Positions 38,991 through 44,947 of a stretch of 47,179 nt of DNA are shown here, piece by piece (position 1 is the first letter of the stretch; each line of letters begins with the position of its first letter). Location: contig DASPRN010000037.1 of NCBI GenBank assembly GCA_035624425.1, positions 1-47,179 on the forward strand, given 5' to 3'. Origin of the DNA: AC-32 sp035624425 (GTDB lineage Bacteria > Actinomycetota > Thermoleophilia > Gaiellales > Gaiellaceae). A program made the position numbers and the translations under genes. A model generated the notes under the pieces. It saw only the letters and a program-made list of their open reading frames with translations, was not told where the DNA came from and did not search any database.

Positions 38991-40394
38991 CTGGGCGATC
39001 AGCTCGTCCAGCGCCGCGCGCACCTGCTCCTCGGGGAGCTCGACGCCGGTCACCGGCCGGCCCGGCGCCTCGAGCAGCACCAGCCGGGGCCTTCCGTCCC
39101 GCGCCTTCTTGTCCCGAGCCAGCGCCGCCCAGGCGGCGTCGCGGTCGACGCGCACCGGCTCCGGCGCCAGCGTCTCCTCGACCGGCGTCGTCTCGAGCCT
39201 GGAGAGGCGGAGGGCGGCGAGCAGTCCGAGCGCAACCGCCTGCCCGTGGGTGACGCCGGCGTAGCGGCCGGCCGCCTCGAGCGCGTGCGCGAAGGTGTGG
39301 CCGAGATTCAGCACCGCCCGCTCGCCGTGCTCGTGCGGGTCGCGGAGGCAGACAGACGCCTTGTAGGCCGCGCAGCATCGGACGAGGTCTGCATCGGGAA
39401 GCTCCCAGAGAGGCTCGCCGGCGAGCAGGCCCGTCTTCACCACCTCGGCCATGCCGGCACGGCGCTCCAGCTCGGGCAGCGTCTGCAGGAGCTCGGGGTC
39501 GATCACCGTCAGCTCGGGCCAGTGGAAGGCGCCGACGAGATTCTTGCCCTCCGGCAGGTTGACCGCCGTCTTGCCGCCGATTGCCGCGTCGACCTGGCCG
39601 ACGAGGGTCGTGGGCACCGCTACCCAGCGGATCCCGCGCAGGTAGGTCGCCGCAGCAAAGCCGGCCGCGTCGGTGGTGCAACCGCCGCCGAACGCGACGA
39701 TCGTGCCGTCCCGATCGAGCTGCAGCTCGCGCCAGAGCCGCTCGACCGCGCCGAGGCTCTTCGCCTCCTCGCCGGGACGGAGTGCGTGCGCTGGTGCGGC
39801 GACCGGCGGGCGGTGCAGCCCGAGGACCGTCGAGTCGGCGACGAGCTCCGTCTCGCCCGGCGGGAGCAGCTCGGGCAGGCGGCCGACCGCGCCCTCCTCG
39901 ATGACGATCCCCGCGGCCGCGAGCACGATCTCCTCGGCACTGCTCGCGGTCACGTCCGCCACCTCTCGGTACATGGGCTTTCGCCGCTCGTGCAGGTCGC
40001 GGAAGCTTCCCTCGTCCCGCGCCAGCGGGCGCCCGCTCCCGACCGCCCGCCCCCAGGCCGTGTCGGGATCGACGTCGAGGTGCACGGTCAGCGCATGCTC
40101 GCGCAGGGCGCGCCTGATCTTGGACGTCTCGACCGCGCCGCCGCCGAGCGCGAGCACGGCCGGTCGCTCGTTCTGCAGCGTCGCGATGGTCGCTTCGGCC
40201 TCGAGCACCCGGAACTCCGCCTCGCCCCGTTCCTCGAACAGCTCGGGGATCGTGCGGCCGGCGCTGCGGGCCAGCTCGTGGTCGAGGTCGACCAGGCGCC
40301 TCCCGAGCCGCTCCGCGACCTCCCAGCCGAGGGTGGACTTGCCCGCGCCCATGAAGCCGACGAGCGCGACGTGCCGGTCTAGCGCGTGCGCCAC
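38988..40394 (-). CDS. aroKB: Bifunctional shikimate kinase / 3-dehydroquinate synthase (AroK-AroB fusion)
   Basis: 468 residues. Residues 6-165 are shikimate kinase: Walker A GFMGAGKST (13-21), 'LVDLDHELARSAG' with Asp36 and Asp38, 'LALGGGAVE' and 'GRPLAR'. Residues about 170-468 are dehydroquinate synthase: 'VAFGGGCTTDAAGFAAATYLRG', 'VPTTLVGQVDAAIGGKTAVNLPEGKNL', metal ligands Glu in 'MAEVVKTG', His in 'NLGHTFAHALE' and His in 'VTHGQAVALG'. The AroB N-terminal nucleotide-binding part is about 30 residues shorter than usual. The two activities catalyse steps 2 and 5 of the pathway. The gene start overlaps aroC. Confidence 0.95.
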   Translation of the reverse strand: MAHALDRHVALVGFMGAGKSTLGWEVAERLGRRLVDLDHELARSAGRTIPELFEERGEAEFRVLEAEATIATLQNERPAVLALGGGAVETSKIRRALREHALTVHLDVDPDTAWGRAVGSGRPLARDEGSFRDLHERRKPMYREVADVTASSAEEIVLAAAGIVIEEGAVGRLPELLPPGETELVADSTVLGLHRPPVAAPAHALRPGEEAKSLGAVERLWRELQLDRDGTIVAFGGGCTTDAAGFAAATYLRGIRWVAVPTTLVGQVDAAIGGKTAVNLPEGKNLVGAFHWPELTVIDPELLQTLPELERRAGMAEVVKTGLLAGEPLWELPDADLVRCCAAYKASVCLRDPHEHGERAVLNLGHTFAHALEAAGRYAGVTHGQAVALGLLAALRLSRLETTPVEETLAPEPVRVDRDAAWAALARDKKARDGRPRLVLLEAPGRPVTGVELPEEQVRAALDELIAQ

Positions 40395-41461
40395 GGGATC
40401 CGCTCCACGTAGGCGCGGTGGGCTTCGACGAAGTCCCCGAGCGCGTCCCCGCCGAACTTCTCGCGCGCCGCGCGTGCGAGCTCGAACGCCACGGCCGCCT
40501 CGGCGACGACGGCCAGCGCCTCGACGGCGGCGACGTCGCTCCGCTCGACCAGCGCCTCGCCCGCCTCGCCGGTCTCGAGATCGACGGACCGCAGCGGGCG
40601 CATCAGCGTCGGCAGCGGCTTCATCGCCGCGCGCACGACCACCGGCTCGCCGTTCGAGACGCCGCCCTCGATCCCGCCCGCGTGGTTGGTCTCCCGGTAG
40701 AGCGTCCCGTCGGCGTCCGCGAGGATCTCGTCGTGGGCCTCCGAGCCGCGCCGCTCGGCCAGCTCAAAGCCGGCACCGATCTCGACGCCCTTCACCGCCT
40801 GGATGCCCATCAACGCTGCGGCCAGCCGCGCGTCGAGCCGTTCCTCCTTCGTCGCGTAGGAGCCGAGCCCGGGCGGGACGCCGTGCGCGCGCACCTCGAC
40901 GACTCCGCCGACCGTGTCGCGCTCGGCCCGCGCCTCGTCGATCCGCTGCTCGAGCGCCTCGGTCACGACCCGCCCGAGGACGTCGATCCCGAGCTCCGCC
41001 AGCAGCGCCTTCGCGACCGCGCCGGCGGCCACGGCGACCGCGGTCTGCCTCGCGCTCGCCCGCTCGAGCGCGTCGCGCGCGTCGGCCAGGCCGTACTTCT
41101 CGGCCCCGGCGAGATCGGCGTGGCCCGGCCGCGGGAGCGTCACCGGCTTCGTCCCCTTTCCGGAAGGCTCGCCCTCGGGCGGCCACGGGCTCATCCCCCA
41201 CTCCCAGTTGGCATGGTCTCGGTTGCGGACGACGAGTGCCAGCGGCGTCCCTAACGTCCGCCCGTGGCGCAGCCCGGCCAGCACCTCGACCCTGTCCTGC
41301 TCGAGCTTCTGCCGCGGGCTGCGCCCGTAGCCCTGCTGGCGCCGAGCGAGGTCGGCGTCGATCGCCACCTTCTCCAGGACGAGCCCCGCCGGCAAACCGG
41401 TCACGATCGCCACGAGCGCGGGCCCGTGCGACTCGCCGGCCGTCGTCAGCGTGAGGGTCAC
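40379..41461 (-). CDS. aroC: Chorismate synthase
   Basis: A 360-residue protein. Signatures: 'LTTAGESHGPALVAIVTGLPAG' (His of 'GESHG'), 'RRQQGYGRSPRQKLEQDRVEVLAGLRHGRTLGTPLALVVRNRD', 'RPGHADLAGAEKYGLADARDALERASARQTA' and 'NHAGGIEGGVSNGEPVVVRAAMKP'. It makes chorismate from EPSP using reduced FMN. A palindrome containing TAACGT lies 7 bases before the GTG, so it is probably leaderless. It is divergent from an ECF sigma factor gene. Confidence 0.97.
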   Translation of the reverse strand: MTLTLTTAGESHGPALVAIVTGLPAGLVLEKVAIDADLARRQQGYGRSPRQKLEQDRVEVLAGLRHGRTLGTPLALVVRNRDHANWEWGMSPWPPEGEPSGKGTKPVTLPRPGHADLAGAEKYGLADARDALERASARQTAVAVAAGAVAKALLAELGIDVLGRVVTEALEQRIDEARAERDTVGGVVEVRAHGVPPGLGSYATKEERLDARLAAALMGIQAVKGVEIGAGFELAERRGSEAHDEILADADGTLYRETNHAGGIEGGVSNGEPVVVRAAMKPLPTLMRPLRSVDLETGEAGEALVERSDVAAVEALAVVAEAAVAFELARAAREKFGGDALGDFVEAHRAYVERIPWRTR

Positions 41462-41465
41462 GCCC

Positions 41466-41475
41466 CTAACGTTAG
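41466..41475. promoter_or_regulatory. Perfect palindrome CTAACGTTAG containing the aroC -10
   Basis: The palindrome gives TAACGT on the minus strand ending 7 bases before the aroC GTG, and the same hexamer on the plus strand facing the sigma factor gene 60 bases away. It may be a -10 and/or an operator. A possible sigma-autoregulated promoter, CGTC (41523-41526) near GAAAAC (41504-41509), has too short a spacer to be convincing. Confidence 0.45.
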
Positions 41476-41535
41476 TCCCGACGCTTCGAACGCACGACCT
41501 AAAGAAAACGCGGCGGCGGATGCGTCTACCGAGTG

Positions 41536-42006
41536 ATGGTCGCGCAACTCGAGGAGCTCTATCGCACTCGCCGGCCTGACTTCTGCCGCGTGGCGGCAGC
41601 GATCACGGGCGATCGCGGCCTCGGGGAGGACGCCGTTCAGGACGCGTTCGCGAAGGCGGTCCGCAAGCGCCGAACCTTCAAGGGCCACGGCTCGCTGGAG
41701 GCCTGGATCTGGCAGATCGTGATCAATGCCGCCCGGGATGCACGGCTTCGGAGCCCCGCAATAGTGCACTCGCGGGAGCCTGCCGCGGCCCGGGCCTACA
41801 CGGGGCCGAACGGGCACGAGCCCAGTCTCCCGTTGGAGCTCCTGACCGAGCGCCAGCGCGAGGTGCTGTTCCTCCACTACTACGCCGACCTCGACTACGC
41901 GACCATCGCCGCCGCGCTCGGGATCAGTCCCGGCACGGTCGGCGCAACGCTGTCCACCGCCCGCCGCACGCTGCGGCGGGCGCTCACGCAAGGGGTGAAG
42001 CAATGA
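41536..42006 (+). CDS. ECF family RNA polymerase sigma factor
   Basis: A 156-residue protein. Region 2 is 'ELYRTRRPDFCRVAAAITGDRGLGEDAVQDAFAKAVRKRRTFKGHGSLEAWIWQIVINAARD' (about 7-70). Region 4 is 'LLTERQREVLFLHYYADLDYATIAAALGISPGTVGATLSTARRTLRRAL' (about 100-150) with a clear helix-turn-helix. There is no region 3, as expected for the ECF class. It overlaps the next gene by ATGA, the usual arrangement with a membrane anti-sigma factor. Start is ATG 41536; a GTG one codon upstream is possible. The pair splits the aroC/aroE gene run. Confidence 0.9.
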   Translation: MVAQLEELYRTRRPDFCRVAAAITGDRGLGEDAVQDAFAKAVRKRRTFKGHGSLEAWIWQIVINAARDARLRSPAIVHSREPAAARAYTGPNGHEPSLPLELLTERQREVLFLHYYADLDYATIAAALGISPGTVGATLSTARRTLRRALTQGVKQ

Positions 42007-42812
42007 GCGACGCATCGATCGACCATCTGCTCGACGAGCTCGTGGCTCCGTTCGAGCCCTGGCCGGGCGGCTGGGACGACGTGCTCGGCCGCGCGCATCG
42101 GACGCGGAGGCGCTACGCGCTGATCGCAGCCACGGTTGCCGCGCTCCTGCTCGTGCCGACGGCGGTCGCGCTGCGCGGACGGATCGCCGAACTGTTCCAG
42201 GGAACGCCCGCGCCCCCCGCCGTCGCGAGTTCCTTCGAGGCCAACAACAGGGTGGCCGACCTCGCGACACAAAACGGCTTCTACTCGGGGTTCCCGCACG
42301 CCGAGGTATCCCAGGCGCACGGCGTGCTCGAGGTCGAGACGGGCGACGGTCACGAGGATCTCTGGGTTGCGCCGAGCGACCGGGGCGGCCAGTGCTACTT
42401 CGTGGATTTCGCGAACGACCCGCCCGTGCGGGGTCGGCAGTACGGCTTCGGGGGCTGCTATCCGACGCCGCGAGGACTCGTCCTGGGGGTGGCCTCCCAG
42501 GTTTGGGTAGCTGGGCCTCCGCAGGAATGGCCAGGGAGCTCGACGGCGCCAGCGCACGAGCCGCTGATCGACTGGGGCGCCGTCTGGGTCGCACCACACC
42601 CCGCGCTGCGAACACTCTGGGGTCATGTCAGCGTGCCGGCCGACTCGGTCGAGGTTCTACTGTCCGACGGCTCGCTGTCGAGGCTGCCCGTGGTCGAAGG
42701 CTTCTTCCTCGCGTCGCTGTCGAGAGACGTCACAGTCCGCCAGATCCGTGCATACGACGCGTCCGGGACCGAGGTGGCGACGGCCTCGCCTCTTGGGGCG
42801 CACCGGGGGTGA
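42003..42812 (+). CDS. Putative membrane-anchored anti-sigma factor
   Basis: A 269-residue protein. A short cytoplasmic N-terminus (1-37, with 'IDHLLDELVAPFEPWPGGWDDVLGRA') is followed by one membrane helix (about 39-57, 'YALIAATVAALLLVPTAVAL'). A ~200-residue outside domain contains two Cys (in GGQCYFV and FGGCYP) that could form a disulfide. No zinc-binding HxxxCxxC motif is present, so it is not a ZAS-type anti-sigma factor. The role is inferred from topology and from overlap with the ECF gene (ATGA). The external domain is not a family I know. Confidence 0.65.
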   Translation: MSDASIDHLLDELVAPFEPWPGGWDDVLGRAHRTRRRYALIAATVAALLLVPTAVALRGRIAELFQGTPAPPAVASSFEANNRVADLATQNGFYSGFPHAEVSQAHGVLEVETGDGHEDLWVAPSDRGGQCYFVDFANDPPVRGRQYGFGGCYPTPRGLVLGVASQVWVAGPPQEWPGSSTAPAHEPLIDWGAVWVAPHPALRTLWGHVSVPADSVEVLLSDGSLSRLPVVEGFFLASLSRDVTVRQIRAYDASGTEVATASPLGAHRG

Positions 42813-42816
42813 GAGT

Positions 42817-42830
42817 CAGCGCGCGCGCTC
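42817..42830. terminator. Alternating GC palindrome between convergent anti-sigma and aroE genes
   Basis: AGCGCGCGCGCT (42818-42829) is a perfect 12-base palindrome in the 57-bp gap between convergent gene ends. It could act as a bidirectional hairpin, although there is no U-run. Confidence 0.35.
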
Positions 42831-42869
42831 AGACGTCGCCGAGGTGACTCGCCGCCGGCGCCCGAGTCG

Positions 42870-43550
42870 TCAGATGCGCAGGGCCGCCCGCATCGCCTCG
42901 ACGGGTGCGTCGATTCCCGTCCAGAGCTTGAACGAGGCCGCACCCTGTCGGACGAGTGCCTCGAGCCCGTCCACGACCTCGCAGCCGGCGGCCCGCGCGG
43001 CCGCGACGAGTGCTGTCGCGCCGGTGTCGCCGCGGTAGGCGAGATCAACCACTGTCTGGCCCGCGTGCGGCTCCACTAGGACCTCGTCGCGAACCGGGGT
43101 CGCGTTGACGATCAGATCGCAGCCTGACGAGTCGGGAGGCCACTCGCCGCTCCGCGAGAACACGCGCACTTCGCCCGACAGCGCCGGGAGGAGCGCCAGC
43201 GCCGCGCCGCCCGCGCCGATCAGGCAAACGCGCTCGGCGGAGATCCCGGCCACGATCTCCTTGTCGGTGTTGAACCCGAGCACGCGGCCCTCGCGGAGGA
43301 CGAGCGTGTTGACCGACTCCCCGTCCGCCTCGTCGCAGAGCGCGACGACCGCCAGCTTGTACGGAATGGTGACGTTCGCACCCGCGTACCCCTCGGAGAG
43401 GAGACGGGCGACGGCGGCCTCGAGCTCGCCGGGTGCGACATCCTCGGCGTCGTATCTCCAGTCGAGCCCGGTGGCGCGGAAAGCCGCGTTCTGCATCCGC
43501 GGCGAGAGCGACTCGGCGACCGGCCGCCCCAGCAACGCGACCCGGTTCAC
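42870..43550 (-). CDS. aroE: Shikimate dehydrogenase
   Basis: A 226-residue protein, shorter than the usual ~270. The substrate domain has 'LLGRPVAESLSPRMQNAAFRATGLDWRY' (Ser-x-Ser shikimate site), 'GYAGANVTIPYKLAVVALCD' with catalytic Lys, and 'VNTLV...GFNTD'. The cofactor domain has 'RVCLIGAGGAALALLPAL' and 'LIVNATPV'; it is compact and lacks the usual NRT..A NADP motif, which may indicate NAD use or loss of the phosphate pocket. The GTG overlaps the mltG stop (GTGA). Confidence 0.92.
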   Translation of the reverse strand: MNRVALLGRPVAESLSPRMQNAAFRATGLDWRYDAEDVAPGELEAAVARLLSEGYAGANVTIPYKLAVVALCDEADGESVNTLVLREGRVLGFNTDKEIVAGISAERVCLIGAGGAALALLPALSGEVRVFSRSGEWPPDSSGCDLIVNATPVRDEVLVEPHAGQTVVDLAYRGDTGATALVAAARAAGCEVVDGLEALVRQGAASFKLWTGIDAPVEAMRAALRI

Positions 43551-44437
43551 CGGAAGCCGTGAGCGGCCTTGTAGCGCTGGAACGCCGCGTAGCTCGCCGT
43601 GAAGAAGTGGTGCACGTGATCCGGCTTGCGCACGAAGTAGATCCAGGGGCCGGACGCCGGGTGCGCGGCCGCCTGGATCGACGCGAGCCCGGGGTTCGCG
43701 ATCGGTGTCGGCGGCAGCCCGACGATGCTCGGGTTCCGCGTGTTGTACGGATTGGTGCTGGCCAGCTCCGAAGCGGTCAGCGACTTGGTCGGCGGGATGT
43801 GCAGGCCGTAGCGCGTGGTCGCATCGATGCCGAGGTTCATGCCGAGGCGGAGCCGGTTGTAGATGACGCGTGCGATCTTCGAGCGGTCTTCCGGGGCGAC
43901 GGCTTCCTTCTCGACCATCGACGCGATCGTCAGCACGTCGTACGCGGTCAGGTTCTTCGAGCGCGCGTAGCGGAGGTTGACCTTCGCCCAGTTCGCCCGG
44001 AAGGCCCTGAGCTGCTCGGCCACGAGCTGCGCGGAGGTCGTGCGCGCGACGAAGTCGTAGGTCGCCGGGAAGAGGAAGCCCTCGAGCGGGTAGCTGTGGC
44101 GGCCGAAGCCGGGCTCCAGCCGCGCGTGGCTGGTGGCGGTGAGATAGGTCCTCGCCCGGAGCCTCGTCGCCTTCCCGCGCTCGCGCTGGGCGATCCTCGA
44201 GACCACGCCGACCCGCTGGGCCATCTGCGCACGGGTGAAGCCTTCCGGGAAGACGACGCGGAACGGCTTCGGAGGCACGACCGCGGTCGTCGGCTGCTCG
44301 CTCTTGCCCCCGCCGAAGCTGCTGACGATGAACCAGGCCGCCGTGAAACCGGCGACCAGGACGACGAGCGCGGCCAGGCGGCGGCGGTAGACGACCGTGC
44401 GAGGCGTCCGGCGCGGCGGCCGGGGCCGCGGCGGCAT
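43547..44437 (-). CDS. mltG: Endolytic murein transglycosylase MltG (YceG family)
   Basis: A 296-residue protein from ATG 44437, which shares a base with the ruvX stop. A proline/arginine-rich cytoplasmic tail precedes one membrane helix (about 22-42). A LysM-like part ('FRVVFPEGFTRAQMAQRVG') is followed by the catalytic domain with 'PLEGFLFPATYDF', the catalytic Glu in 'LTIASMVEKEAV', and 'VIYNRLRLGMNLGIDATTRYGL' and 'NTRNPSIVGLPPTPIANPGLASIQAAAHP'. It trims nascent glycan strands. The ruvX-mltG-aroE order is conserved widely. Confidence 0.95.
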   Translation of the reverse strand: MPPRPRPPRRTPRTVVYRRRLAALVVLVAGFTAAWFIVSSFGGGKSEQPTTAVVPPKPFRVVFPEGFTRAQMAQRVGVVSRIAQRERGKATRLRARTYLTATSHARLEPGFGRHSYPLEGFLFPATYDFVARTTSAQLVAEQLRAFRANWAKVNLRYARSKNLTAYDVLTIASMVEKEAVAPEDRSKIARVIYNRLRLGMNLGIDATTRYGLHIPPTKSLTASELASTNPYNTRNPSIVGLPPTPIANPGLASIQAAAHPASGPWIYFVRKPDHVHHFFTASYAAFQRYKAAHGFR

Positions 44438-44850
44438 CACTCCCGGCCGGCGCTCGACCACTCGAGGTAGCTCGACAACAGGTGTGCCGCCGCCCGCGCG
44501 TCGTCCGGTTCCGACAGGGCCGAGGGACTGTCCCCGGGACCTGTCCGGGCGAGACGGGTTGTGAAGCGCTCGTCGAAGCTCTCGACCGGGACGTCGATCG
44601 CGCTGCGGAGCGCCTCGAGGAACGCCTCGGTCTCCAGGGCCTGGGCGCCGCGCTCGCCGCGCAGCGTCAGCGGCAGCCCGACGACCACCCGCTCGGCCGC
44701 CTCCGTTCGAATCAGCTCGGCGAGCCTCGCCAGCCCCGCCTCGCTCCCGGCCCTCTCGACGACGCCGAGCGGCCGCGCGATCGTGCCCGTGGGATCCGAG
44801 ACGGCAACGCCGGTGCGCGCGGCTCCGTAGTCGATCGCGACCACCTTCAC
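44437..44850 (-). CDS. ruvX: Holliday-junction resolvase-like protein RuvX (YqgF)
   Basis: A 137-residue RNase H-like protein: 'KVVAIDYGAARTGVAVSDPTGTIARPLGVVER' with the first catalytic Asp (about 7), 'VVVGLPLTLRGERGAQALETEAFLEAL' with the Glu, 'ESFDERFTTRLA' and 'DDARAAAHLLSSYLE' with the last Asp. YqgF proteins act in pre-16S rRNA maturation and/or junction resolution. The GTG start has a good Shine-Dalgarno (AGGAG, 9 bases upstream), so it is probably translated from the alaS transcript. Repeat R3 lies between. Confidence 0.94.
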   Translation of the reverse strand: MKVVAIDYGAARTGVAVSDPTGTIARPLGVVERAGSEAGLARLAELIRTEAAERVVVGLPLTLRGERGAQALETEAFLEALRSAIDVPVESFDERFTTRLARTGPGDSPSALSEPDDARAAAHLLSSYLEWSSAGRE

Positions 44851-44865
44851 GGGCGGTTCTCCTGA

Positions 44866-44947
44866 CGAACGGCGGTTCGACCGGTCGTTTCAGACGGCCG
44901 GACAGGCAAGGCCCGTCCGGCCTGAGGTCGACATCGCACGCGACGTC
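44866..44947 (-). repeat. Two- to three-hairpin element after alaS (copy R3)
   Basis: Directly after the alaS TGA on the minus strand: hairpin 1 GACGTCG-CGTG-CGATGTC (44947-44930). A 7-base spacer, then hairpin 2 GGCCGGACGGGC with GCCTGTCCGGCC around a CTT loop (44922-44896), then GTCTG. The GACCGGTC palindrome and a third hairpin CGAAC-CGCC-GTTCG follow, and the ruvX Shine-Dalgarno comes next. Confidence 0.78.
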
